The notes under the pieces are model-generated. The model did not search any database. It saw only the letters and a program-made list of their open reading frames with translations, and was not told the origin of the DNA. A stretch of 64,000 bases of DNA from Septoria linicola (taxonomy: Eukaryota > Ascomycota > Dothideomycetes > Mycosphaerellales > Mycosphaerellaceae), in the NCBI GenBank assembly GCA_024114885.1, contig CP099427.1, forward strand, positions 620,001-684,000, read 5' to 3'. This document shows positions 34,177 to 43,396 of the stretch, piece after piece (the stretch's first letter is position 1; every line of letters starts with the position of its first letter). Made by a program: the position numbers and the translations under genes.

Positions 34177-34630
34177 TCAAACGGCTTGGTGCCCGCTCAA
34201 TACAGAGCAGAGCCTCGCATGGCTCCCGCGAAGAGCCGTGATAGAGGACGTTGTTTCTAGCTCTGGAAGCCATGCCTGGAAAAGCACGTTGGTAGTGCAA
34301 TAGAGTTGTGCACCCAAGGACCCCGTATGGTCGTGCTCACGCCATAGGTATTGAGACACGGAAAGAAGTAGGAGAGAGCGTTCCGGCTACTGCAGTGAAG
34401 CACTGCATACTCACAATGCCGTTGTGCTTGGAAGCCTGATGCTGTGGGATCGCGGAGACGTGTAGTCTGACTCTGACGATCTTTTCAGAACGCCCACGAG
34501 GACTCTCATGCTGCCGCTGGCTAGCAATTTGTTCCAGTTGTCGTTCAGAACTCTTTGTATCATAGGTTAGAGATGTCGCCGCCTTGGCCTCTGTCCAGGA
34601 GAAATTCTCGCGTCTTTTGCGCTTACTCAT
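34177..34630 (-). CDS. Small basic hypothetical protein, two exons, tentative
   Basis: The ATG at 34630 (MSKRKRRENFSWTEAKAATS) opens a 72-codon exon that ends exactly at a GTGAGT donor (34414). A CAG acceptor with a pyrimidine-rich tract leads into a 33-codon exon (AWLPELETTSSITALRG), with both borders in phase 0. The 104-residue product is basic at the N-terminus with no signal peptide or domain. Support is only the start codon, strong splice signals and phase agreement. It may be lineage-specific or spurious. Confidence 0.35.
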
Positions 34631-34991
34631 GCCTCTGAACGCTTCCACACACTCGACCAGCCCAAGCCCATCTGCAACACAATGTCAAGCCTATCAAGCC
34701 TATGAGTTCTGCCTAGACTTCGACGACTCACTCGTCAGAAGGTCTAGGCACCTTGCAGGCGCGATTCAGTCAGTGATGGAATACTTATCACGTGGCAACG
34801 CGTACGAAATTGTCATAGGTGTAGTATTACTAGTGGTACAGGCGACGCGTCGCGACCACAACACCTACAGCAAGTAGAAGAACGCGATCTCGTGGTCATT
34901 GGCATCATCCTCACTATCTTGTTGGACTTCCATTGAAACCTCTGGCAGTGTTGTTCGCCCATTAGATTGCACTAGAACTGCTACGGCCATC
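34631..34991. other. Divergent spacer between two small genes
   Basis: 361 bases separating the small leftward gene from the rightward zinc-finger-like gene. No other feature is seen. Confidence 0.35.
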
Positions 34992-35739
34992 ATGACTTGT
35001 GAGTATAGAATGTCACAACGCGTCGAAAGCGCGTCTCATGAGCTCTACAGACTCCTTCGAGTCCGAAATCGATCATGAGGATGATCAGCCCTCAGAAGAA
35101 GAGACAACGCCAAATTCCAAACCACGGCAGGAGCATCGAGAAGTAATTTTGCCTGATCCGATCCCAGCAACAGTCGTGGATGCAATTCACTCGGCGACTC
35201 CTGGCCGCATTCAAACGCTGCTACTTGAGATTGTGAACACTATCCCCGCTGCTCAATCCTTGGCTGAGCAGAGGCTTCTCCTTCCGTTGTCGGAGCCTAC
35301 CAATGGCTCAGCTCCGTCGAGTATTAAGAGGAAGGCATACGAAACGTGCAAGAATTGCAAAGTTGAGTTCTCAGTCGTCGAGAATCACAAGGGAGCTTGT
35401 ATATACCACGAAGGTAGTAGTTATGAACGCCTGCCGAGACGCGAGCTTACTTGTGCAATAGGCGAAAAAGAAGCCAATGATGCAAGCGATATGTGGGCAG
35501 ACCACGATGAGGACTGTCACGGTACTATTGAAGATTTGGCTGACGATCCTGACTTTGAAGACGGATTTGTCTGGTCCTGCTGCGATCAAGCTGTGCGGAC
35601 TAAGGGCTGCATCGTATCAAAACACGAACCGAAGCAAGACGATGCAACCAAAAAGGCACGGCAGATCCTGCAGCCCGTCTCAAGGAACATTCAAACTGCA
35701 TCTGGGTTCCGAGGACCAGGTGGTAGGCAGTTATTGTGA
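34992..35739 (+). CDS. CHORD-like Cys/His zinc-binding protein
   Basis: I favour a 7-base first exon (34992-34998, ATGACTT) spliced by GTGAGT..CAG to exon 35051-35739, giving 231 residues starting MTYSFESEIDHEDD. A start without the intron, at an ATG near 35038 (MSSTDSFESEID), is in the same frame and equally possible. The N-terminal half is acidic and disordered. Near residues 110-190 lies ETCKNCKVEFSVVENHKGAC plus IYHEG, then FVWSCCDQAV and GCIVSKHEP. This C-x2-C, C-x2-H, C-C, C-x4-H order resembles a CHORD zinc domain or a degenerate fungal variant. Function is unknown; CHORD proteins are Hsp90/Sgt1 partners, but that role cannot be assumed here. Confidence 0.65.
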
Positions 35740-35856
35740 ACAATCACGCCATAAGGATGGGTCTGCTTAAGATTGTGTAATTATAAACGATACCCTAGTC
35801 GAATTGACATTTGTTCATTCCTCGGACCCTCCGTCGTCACACACTTCCATTCCCAT

Positions 35857-36126
35857 CTATCTGCGTCTGCACTGGCAAAAGTATGGTGGCCCATCAGGCG
35901 GTGTTCCACGGACACAGCTTCCACCTGAGAATCTATCTGACGTCGTTTGGCAGTAGTCGCTGCACACTGCTTGACAGTATGGGCTAGAAGGTCACATCAG
36001 CAGTGTAATATGAAGACGTGGTAGAGACGGGAGATACCCATTGTCACGGCATCGTGGGCTCGTGCAGCCTTGCGCGCTGACAAGGCCGACGAACGTTGCA
36101 AGAGTGAGGAGGAAAGCGGCCTTCAT
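35857..36126 (-). CDS. Secreted eight-cysteine defensin-like peptide (CS-alpha-beta pattern)
   Basis: Two short exons, 36126-36038 and 35983-35857, with a 54-base intron (GTATCT..TAG), give a 71-residue protein. Residues 1-18 are a clear signal peptide ending VSA. The mature part of about 53 residues has eight Cys at 21, 26, 33, 37, 41, 53, 66 and 68. The spacing contains C-x3-C (33/37 and 37/41), G-x-C (51-53) and C-x-C (66-68), the three marks of the cysteine-stabilised alpha-beta defensin fold seen in fungal plectasin-type peptides. One extra Cys pair lies at the front, and the end is basic (RRR). No propeptide is obvious, unlike classic plectasins. It may be an antimicrobial or host-directed secreted peptide. 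The fold is inferred from spacing only. Confidence 0.7.
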
Positions 36127-36657
36127 GGTGCGTATGATTCCTTGTTGGAGTTTGGAGATGTAAGTTGAATTGGCGAGGAAGGTGTAGAGACACTGGCTGG
36201 CTTGATCCTGTTGCTAAGTCGTGAAGGTCCTTCTCTACTCTGGACTGGCGATTTTCTTGTACTGCTCTAGACACTGCGAGTCCAAGGCTACTACGAGTGC
36301 CCCGCTCGTGCAAGTGCAAGATCAAGCTCGAAGCAGTCCTCGTCTGCACAACGCATAGCACACGACGGACCTCCGCCGGCCAACAGAGGACACTGGCACA
36401 AGCGCAACATGTCTATGAAATGCTAGTCATGGCTAGCCAACTGCTGATCATTTTAAGCGAGGGTAGGGCATGGCCGCTGTGCTCGAGCACGTTTTCGAAC
36501 AAGCGGAGGCTACTGGACTCCTAAGCTCTTTGATGCTCTCTCCAAGACGGCATAGCTTTCGACAAGCAATCTTGGCTCGCTGCACAGTGCTTCACAGTTC
36601 GGTCGAACACAAGCTGGTGACATGCAACTCTTCGCGCCCTTGCACAATGCGACCCGA
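36127..36657. other. Intergenic region upstream of the defensin-like gene
   Basis: 531 bases containing the promoter of the leftward peptide gene and the 3' flank of the leftward 3-beta-HSD-like gene. No other coding signal is seen. Confidence 0.4.
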
Positions 36658-37823
36658 TCACCGAGCTTTTTTCAGATCCTGCTCGAAGCTGACTGTTCTA
36701 GCCAAATGCTTCTTGTAGTCGTCGCACCAGAGTCGAAGCCCTTTGGCAAGACCGACTTTCGGTCTATAACCAAGAACCTCGATAGCCTTCGTGTTATCTG
36801 AGTACTGCGTTCGGACAGCGTCCTTGACACTGCCGGTGTCAAGAGTCACCGCGGCGCCCGTGAAGAAAGTGATGACTTCCATGATGAGAGCTGCGATCCA
36901 AGCCAGCCACATCGGTATGAACACTCGATAGCGTGGAATGTGGCCGAATTCTGCCCAGATGGCCAGAAAGAAATCCCAAAAGTACACTAGCTCCTGGTTA
37001 GAGATGAAGAATGCCTGTCCAGCTGCTGTGTGAGTTGTAAGCAGATTTTCAGCAGCAAGAATGTGAGCTTGAACTGCGTTGTCAATGTATACAAAGTCGT
37101 ATCTGTTCATGAATCACACTATTAGCAAGTGAACGGCCAGCTTCACGCCATATAGGTGCCGACTGCCTACAGATTATTTCCATCCCCAACAACGAAATAC
37201 GTTTCTCCTTTGGCAATGAGGTCGTGCATGACGCTGATCACTGCAACATCGCCAGGCCCGATAATTGTGCATGGCCGCAACGCACAGGCCTGTAGCCCCT
37301 TTGCTGCATGGTCTGGTGACAGAACGTATTGCTCAGCCATTCCTTTCGATTTGCCATAGTGCAGAGTCGCAAGTCCCAGAGGTATGCTCTCATTCATATT
37401 GTAATAGTCATGGTCAAGATCGTCAATAACCGTGGTGCAGCTGCTGGTATACACGAATTTGCGGCAGCCACTTTTCATAGTCGCGTCGAGCACATTGATC
37501 GCGCCTTGGTAGTTGATTGCTCTGACCTTCTCCCACTGCTTGCTGTCTCTGCTGTAGCGGAAGTCCCTGGCTGGTACAATGCCTGCAGTGTGGAATACAA
37601 TGTCGGGCTGATAGCTCCCAAAGGCCTTCTGAACACTGTCAACTGATGTGATATCGGCACATTTGAACGGAAGTATGCGCTCGCGCAAGTCTTCTGCTGG
37701 AGCATGAAGGTCCAGAATGGTAATTCTCCAGTTTGGGTGCGTCCTAAGGAGGGTCCGAACGATGTTGCCGCCCAGGTAGCCTGCGCCGCCAGTCACCAGG
37801 CATTCCACCTGCTGGTTGGCCAT
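36658..37823 (-). CDS. 3-beta-hydroxysteroid dehydrogenase/isomerase-like, C-3 sterol dehydrogenase type
   Basis: Two exons, 37823-37171 and 37102-36658 (68-base GTAGGC..CAG intron), give 365 residues of an extended SDR. It has the Rossmann motif VTGGAGYLGGN, the acid DLHAP after the second strand, the active-site YTSSCTTV and the catalytic YGKSK (Tyr-x3-Lys). The C-terminal half has the family's YDFVYIDNAVQAH and a membrane-associating helix (PMWLAWIAALIMEVITFF). This matches the 3-beta-HSD/C-4 decarboxylase (Erg26-like) family, which oxidises 3-hydroxysterols or related lipids at the ER. Whether it is the true Erg26 or one of several fungal paralogs cannot be told from sequence alone. Confidence 0.85.
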
Positions 37824-38257
37824 CTTGGCGGTGTTGAGGAGAGGAGGCAGACATGATTCGGGCTGGATGCAATCAGAAAGTCAATGATGAGATGCACAAT
37901 AATGTAAGGTTGACGCTGCCGGACCGCTAAACCCGCTCGCATTCGGGTTCGAGAAAGAGTTGTTCCTCACGAAACATCTTCGCGATCTTCACCATCAGAG
38001 ATACTGCGGTGTGCCAGTGCGGGAAGCCCTCGATAGGCGTGCGAAGACTTTGATCACCTGCTATCTTGGCTCTAGTAGCCACGAGATTGTCGGCGCCATA
38101 CGTCAGTTCTGCGTAATTCAGCCGCCATACCACACCAAAAGTCGTACGTGGTATACATAGCTGCAAGGTAGGAGTTCCTATTGACCAGTCGAAGGATCAC
38201 TGCCGTCTTCAGAGTCTGTACAGCTTTGCGCAGAGGTCAAGTGCATGTATTGCCAGC
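37824..38257. other. Divergent promoter region, 434 bases
   Basis: This region lies between the leftward 3-beta-HSD-like gene and the rightward NAT9-like gene. A minus-strand frame at 37927-38166 starts with TTG and has no family features, so I do not call it a gene. Confidence 0.4.
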
Positions 38258-39174
38258 ATGAAGGTCAACGAGCACATAGGTAGGCGACACTGCAGTCTAA
38301 GCTCACGGTAAGATGACTGCTAAGAGCTGCCCCAGCTATCCAAACCGGAGCGATCCTTCTCGTACCATATAGCAAACATCATGTCCCAACGTATCACGAA
38401 TGGATGCAAGATAAAGATTTGCAAGAGGCCACTGCATCCGAGCCACTCAGTATCGACGAAGAATATGCTATGCAACAGTCCTGGCGCAATGATCATGATA
38501 AGCTCACGTTCATCGTCTGCCACCCTTTGGACTCAAGCTCATCCCCAACGGAAGCAGCTCGCACCACGCTTGCCCGAGCCAAGATTGACGATGCGCCAGA
38601 TCGGATGATAGGCGACATCAATCTTTTTCTATTTCCGCCTGATTCAGAAGAAATGGAAGAGGACGTTGCAGCACTGGGAGGAAGTGTCGTAGGAGAAGTC
38701 GAGCTGATGATTGCAAAGAAAGATTCGCAGCAGAAAGGATATGGCCGGGCGGCGCTACTTACATTCCTCGACTACATCTTGGCCAACTGGAGTCTAATCG
38801 GCCGCGAATATGCTCGACGAGGAGAGGACTCGGAAAAGCCTCAATCTTCATCGTCCGAGGACATTAAGCCTACCGATAGTGAGGCATCAGGAACAGCTCC
38901 AGCCAAAGATGCGGGAGACCTCGCTTCCACGCCTCAACTGGCATTCTTGAGAGTCAAAATCAACCAAGCTAATGTGGGCAGTATCAGGCTTTTCGACAGT
39001 GTGGGCTTTGTACGTACAGTAGATGAGCCAAACTATTTCGGCGAGTTGGAACTCCGATGGCTACCTGATATTATGATACTCAGGAGACAGAAGGGCTGGG
39101 AGAAGTCGCGTGAATTGGCATACCACGAAGTAGAGGACGAAGGCTTTCGAGAAGAGTTGGACAAGCGAGCATGA
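38258..39174 (+). CDS. NAT9: N-acetyltransferase 9-like (GNAT) protein
   Basis: Two exons, 38258-38279 (22 bases) and 38336-39174, with a GTAGGC..CAG intron, give 286 residues. The joined N-terminus MKVNEHIAIQTGAILLVPYS followed by HHVPTYHEWM and LQEATASEPLS is the hallmark of the NAT9 family. The block QQSWRNDHDKLTFIV follows. The GNAT acetyl-CoA loop appears as QQKGYGRAAL, and the late conserved block as NVGSIRLFDSVGF, just before a WLPDI stretch. Between them lies an acidic, Ser-rich insert of about 45 residues common in fungal versions. Animal NAT9 acts on the N-terminus or microtubule stability, and the fungal substrate is not known. Probably cytosolic. Confidence 0.9.
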
Positions 39175-39485
39175 ATCGATTTTAGCATCCATATACCCCC
39201 ATCAAGCGCTTTGCATTCATCGCTGGTCAATGATTCACATCCCCAGGGCCTTCCTATCGGAAAGTTCTGATGAGAGAATCTGTAAAGATGGCTGGGAAAG
39301 GCCTTGGCGTATCGCGAAAACGCGCTAGAGTGGTCGGATGAATGTCGGAAGTGGGACGCGTCAAGGAAGCGCGACCGTGATCCGTTCCTTCTCTTCTGCA
39401 TCTCGACCTCACACACCACACATCACAATACACTGCACGATTGCGCCTTCCATTCTGCTTCTTGTATAGCGAAGAAGCTGCAGTC
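39175..39485. other. Spacer upstream of CDC6
   Basis: 311 bases between two rightward genes, expected to hold the NAT9-like 3' UTR and the CDC6 promoter. I did not identify a clear MluI (ACGCGT) cell-cycle box by eye. Confidence 0.35.
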
Positions 39486-41420
39486 ATGGCCTCCACAATA
39501 CTCGGAAAGCGCACTCGAGGTGTTGCGACGACAGGTGCGATCGGAACTATTCGTGCGCGGGAAGGCGCATTGAGGAAAGATGCTAATGCTGCGCATGCAG
39601 ACAGCACACTTGCATCGACTCGTGCAAAGCGCAGGCTAGCAATCAATAGCCCGAATGATGAAAACGACAACCCGTTCAACTCAAAGCGCGATCATGTTAG
39701 CGATAGCGAAGATGAGATGGCATGTGACGCGGTGGAGCCGCCCACGAAAAGAACGCGACTTTCCACGAGGAACGCGCCTTCCAAGAAAGAAGCAATCACA
39801 TCTCGCGCAGTTTCCTCACCTTCTACAGTCAACTCACATTTCAAAGTGGGAAAGAGCATAAATCAGGATGGAGACAAGGAGAACACACCTCAAACTCCGC
39901 GACGCCGCGACGCGCTATCGAAGAAAGTGCCCATCACACCGCGACACCGAATTCTTGCCAGCAAGGCCACCCCACGATCTGGGAAGACACCAACGACTCC
40001 CTTCGCTTTGTCAGTCTACAACCAGGCGCGACAGCTATTTGCACGATGCTCAGATCCTGGGAAGCTTGTTGGTCGAGACAGCGAACGAGAAGGACTTTCC
40101 ACATTCATCACAGCGGCAGTCGCATCAAAATCCACAGGATGCCTGTATGTTTCTGGCCCCCCGGGAACAGGCAAAAGCGCGCTTCTGAATGAGATCATCG
40201 AGGAGCAGACGAAAGATGGCAGTATTCCGGTATCGGTGGTGAACTGCATGAGCGTGCGGAGTACGAAGGATTTGAGCCAGAAGCTGTCAGAGGACTTGAG
40301 TCTGCGCGAGGATGCAGGCTTCGAATATCTCAAATCGGTCTTCGTACGCGGGAAGGCTAAGGACAAGAAGAAGTATTTGGTTGTGCTGGACGAAGTGGAC
40401 ATCCTTGTCGACTTGGACCTGGAGCTGCTTTACAGCCTCTTCGAATGGTCTATGCAACCCACTTCGAGGCTGGTCCTGATCGGGATTGCCAACGCGTTGG
40501 ATTTGACTGACCGCTTTCTGCCTCGTCTCAAGGCGCGGAACCTCAAGCCAGAGCTTCTGCCATTCATGCCTTACACCGCAGCACAAATCGCCGAAGTGAT
40601 CACCTCGAAGCTGAAGAGCCTGGGCTCAGCGGATTCGACGACAATACCATTTCTGCATCCTGCCGCTATCCAATTCTGTGCGAAAAAGGTCGCCGCCCAA
40701 ACAGGTGATCTGCGCAAGGCATTCGACATCTGCAAACGTGCCATCGATCTCATCGACATTGAGACCCGCGACAAAGCGGCTGCTGTCGAATTCAGCCCAT
40801 CCAAAACCCCACTGATGGAGAACATCAACCTCTCATCACCTGCTGGGTCGCCGAGCAAGACGGCCACATATACGGTCGAGACTGCGCCAAAAGCAACAAT
40901 CGCTCACATGGCGAAAGTCACAGCGCAAGCATTCTCCAATGGCGCAACTCAGCGGCTAAGCACATTGAACTTGCAACAGAAAGCCGTGCTTTGTGCTCTT
41001 GCAGCGCTGGAGAGGAAGAAGCGCGAATCGCAAGTCGACCGAACAATGTTTGCCACTCCGTCCAAGTCCAATAGCTCTGCGCCGAGCATCAAGCAACTTT
41101 ACGATGCATACTCGACACTCTGCAAACGTGAGAATCTCTTCCACGCACTCTCATCGGTCGAATTCAGGGATGTGGTTTCTGGCCTGGAGACACTGTCCTT
41201 GGTGAGCGCTGTCGACGGAGGAAAGAATGGAAGTTTTGCGATTCCGATCACGCCTTCTCGAACACCTGGAAGGCCAAAGAAGAATGGGTTCACTGGACCA
41301 GCTTTGACGGAGGAACGACGTGTTGCGAGCACTGTTGGATTGAAAGAGTTGAACGGAGCACTTGATGGGCCTGCTGGAGAACTATTGAAGGAAATGCTTG
41401 TTGGGGGTGCTTTGGCTTGA
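39486..41420 (+). CDS. CDC6: DNA replication licensing ATPase Cdc6/Cdc18
   Basis: Loads the MCM2-7 helicase onto origins together with ORC and Cdt1 in G1. I start at the ATG at 39486 (MASTILGKRTR); 15 codons upstream are open but have weaker context. Length is 644 residues with no intron. The N-terminus is disordered and basic with several CDK-type sites (NTPQTPRRR, VPITPRHR, GKTPTTP), as expected for a protein destroyed or exported after S-phase entry. The AAA+ core shows Walker A SGPPGTGKS near 224-231, Walker B LVVLDEVDIL near 299-305, sensor 1 IGIANALDLTD and a sensor-2 region GDLRKAFDICKR. The C-terminal winged helix (LYDAYSTLCKRENLF) binds origin DNA/MCM. Nuclear. Confidence 0.93.
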   Translation: MASTILGKRTRGVATTGAIGTIRAREGALRKDANAAHADSTLASTRAKRRLAINSPNDENDNPFNSKRDHVSDSEDEMACDAVEPPTKRTRLSTRNAPSKKEAITSRAVSSPSTVNSHFKVGKSINQDGDKENTPQTPRRRDALSKKVPITPRHRILASKATPRSGKTPTTPFALSVYNQARQLFARCSDPGKLVGRDSEREGLSTFITAAVASKSTGCLYVSGPPGTGKSALLNEIIEEQTKDGSIPVSVVNCMSVRSTKDLSQKLSEDLSLREDAGFEYLKSVFVRGKAKDKKKYLVVLDEVDILVDLDLELLYSLFEWSMQPTSRLVLIGIANALDLTDRFLPRLKARNLKPELLPFMPYTAAQIAEVITSKLKSLGSADSTTIPFLHPAAIQFCAKKVAAQTGDLRKAFDICKRAIDLIDIETRDKAAAVEFSPSKTPLMENINLSSPAGSPSKTATYTVETAPKATIAHMAKVTAQAFSNGATQRLSTLNLQQKAVLCALAALERKKRESQVDRTMFATPSKSNSSAPSIKQLYDAYSTLCKRENLFHALSSVEFRDVVSGLETLSLVSAVDGGKNGSFAIPITPSRTPGRPKKNGFTGPALTEERRVASTVGLKELNGALDGPAGELLKEMLVGGALA

Positions 41421-42012
41421 TGGGAATAGTTTGACTTGTGAACAGTTTGTCGGTTCAAGGAGCTTATGGAGCGAGCGTTTTTGTTATTAGCGAGGCGCTG
41501 AGGGGTTCTGCATAGCGTTGCATAGAATGGACATGACCTGAACGGCAGACGAGTGGATAGGCCTATGACCAGAAAGAAAGTTCCACACGAGTTCAAGTCC
41601 CTTGATTCATGTTACAATGTCGCGACGCTGATGATCGACAACGAGCATCGCCTGGTGGCTCTTATACTACCTTTCACGACCTTGAAGTTGCACAAACAAT
41701 CTTGGTACCCCTATCCTGCCTTTCCCTAAAGGCACCGCGTTCGAGTCAAGCCTCGAGTACTAGGGTGGCCACCTATAGCCAACGCAAGAACAGCAGGAAC
41801 AGCAGAACAGGGAAACAGGTGACGACGAGGGCGTCGTGTCCAGAAAGGGGGAGTAGGAAAGTGATTTATGAGAAACCTGGTATCTTGCTAACCAGTCGTG
41901 CGCGTACGGCCAATCACCTTTTGTACCTGCAACGCTTTAGCATCCAAGTCCGCTGCCAGCGACCACACTGGTTATCAAAGGGGCGCATCGATCACTGATG
42001 GTCCACCACGTT
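41421..42012. other. Convergent intergenic region, 592 bases
   Basis: This region lies between the CDC6 stop and the stop of the leftward micro-membrane protein gene. Short frames on both strands are unconvincing. No RNA gene is seen. Confidence 0.4.
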
Positions 42013-42288
42013 CTATGCTTCACGACCGGTCAGGAGCGACGCTCTCGATTTGCGCTCCTCTCTGAGACGCTTCCTCTCCTCCTTGCCCTCGCGCTTCCCT
42101 CTTTCCAGGTTGAGCTGACGCATCAGTCTGTTATGTTGAAGGTCCAAATAAGTGCGGGTCACCAAGGTTCCGCAGATCACAATCACGACTGATCGTGTCA
42201 GCAGGCTGAGCTATGCTCATTATGTGTACAGCTTAGCAGACTTACTGCCCAAGAGGAAACCTCCTCATACGAATGTCAAGGATGTCAT
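42013..42288 (-). CDS. Micro-membrane protein with an in-frame TGA
   Basis: Two exons, 42288-42246 and 42188-42013 (57-base GTAAGT..CAG intron), form a 72-codon frame. A short lead (MTSLTFV) is followed by a TGA at codon 8 (42265-42267). After it come GGFLLGIVIVICGTLVTRTY (a single membrane helix) and a very basic Arg/Lys/Glu-rich tail (LNLERGKREGKEERKRLREE). The downstream part looks like a conserved small fungal membrane protein, and the TGA would fit a Trp. The splice and reading frame agree on both sides, so the gene is probably real or only recently broken. No ATG downstream in exon 1 would rescue it. Location and role unknown; the size and charge suit an inner-mitochondrial or ER protein. 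Confidence 0.45.
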
Positions 42289-42378
42289 TTTTTGTTTCAA
42301 GTAGTTGTATTCGGTGTGGTTGTTGTGGACGAAGATGTGCTTGTGTATAGACTGTAGGTCATGGAAAAATCACAGTCA

Positions 42379-42386
42379 CTTTTATA
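42379..42386 (-). promoter_or_regulatory. TATA box upstream of the micro-membrane protein gene
   Basis: TATAAAAG on the minus strand lies 91 bases before the presumed ATG at 42288. This is a sensible spacing for a start of transcription 30 bases downstream followed by a short A/C-rich 5' UTR. It also supports the locus being a transcribed gene. Confidence 0.4.
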
Positions 42387-42464
42387 GATGCGGTCAAGGT
42401 TTGACACTCCTACCAATAATCACCACCGCGTTACCTACACTGACATCGTGGCAATTAGGCACTA

Positions 42465-43100
42465 TCAGGCACTGCCAGCAGGAAAGACTTCAACATCCTC
42501 AGGCTCGTCCCAATCATCTGAAAAGACATACGTCTCGAAGCACGTCCCAACTCCGGCTCTCTCTGTATCGAAGAACATGAGCTCACAAGTGCCCTGCCTT
42601 CCTTACCACAGCCCCGACAGTATGCATGGAAAGCCTCTCTCCTCGAATGCTCTTTTCCTGCGTCTCGCTTCTTCTCTCGCTTGCTCTCCTACACCATGAC
42701 CTGTCCCACTCTGCTTCTCATTACAGTCGACCGCGATATGCTGCACTCCCTCCCTCCCACCATTCCGGTCCAGAAACTGCTTCATGAGCGTTGGATCTTC
42801 GCCGATGGGCTGCATCACTTCCCATGTTATTCCGTTATCGGATGGCTTGGATGCGAACGCTACGTCGAGAGCGAACGGGACAGGTTGCCCGTTGAGTGTC
42901 TGCTCAGTGACGGTCTCCGGACTAAAGTGGAAGATCTTGAAGGAGGAAGCTATGCCCGTCTTCATGAATTCCGAAAGTGTTTTCTTCAGGTCAGGTGTCA
43001 CGATGCAGATCTCGTTGGGAGAGCCGAGGAATGGTCTAGGTGGTGAAGCTGATCGCTGTGGTGTTGCTGATGATGCTGTTGGTCCTTGGTAGTCTGACAT
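42465..43100 (-). CDS. VOC (glyoxalase/bleomycin-resistance fold) family protein with an in-frame TAA
   Basis: From the ATG at 43100 the frame runs 165 codons to a TAA at 42603-42605 and then continues in the same frame for 45 more codons to a TGA at 42465-42467. Before the stop: EICIVTPDLKKTLSEFMKTG, FKIFHFSPETV, EGVQHIAVDCNE (the metal-site histidine strand) and RGFPCILSGLW. After it: GRQGTCELMFFDTERAGVGT and CFETYVFSDDW, which complete the second vicinal-oxygen-chelate module. No GT..AG intron of credible length removes the TAA in frame. The gene is therefore truncated by one nonsense change or misread. VOC proteins are metal-dependent lyases, isomerases or dioxygenases, and the substrate cannot be told. 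Confidence 0.65.
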
Positions 43101-43396
43101 CGTGGGTGTAGCTTTTCTTGTTGTGGTCCTTGTTCAGTAGGGGGAGCGTCAGTGTAGGTGGGATGCTCTTGCTGTCTCATGTATTTGAGCTTGTGGGACG
43201 GTCAGGTCGAGTAGTATGGTTGTTGGTAAGCATGGCTGCATCACTGAACACCAGTCGTCACATTGGTCGTCATATCCTCAGCCAGGTCGTCACAGCTGAC
43301 AAGTGATCGGCATGCCATTTCGGGAAAAAGCGCTCTCTCCATGAACAGCGCCCACTCGGTCATATCATTATGCCATATATCGGCAAGTCTATATCT

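Noticed and set aside
25677..37823. A secondary-metabolite gene cluster (dehydrogenases, regulator, acyl-CoA synthetase)
   Set aside because: No polyketide synthase, NRPS, terpene synthase or tailoring set is present, and the genes are typical dispersed housekeeping or metabolic genes.
37927..38166. Minus-strand frame next to the NAT9-like first exon
   Set aside because: Begins with TTG and has no features; the neighbouring sequence is better explained by NAT9 exon 1 and its upstream region.
3237..43100. Reassigned stop codons (TGA or TAA as sense)
   Set aside because: Most genes here use TGA, TAA or TAG as normal terminators (for example the RRM-like gene ends in TGA), so a changed nuclear code is not supported by three interruptions.
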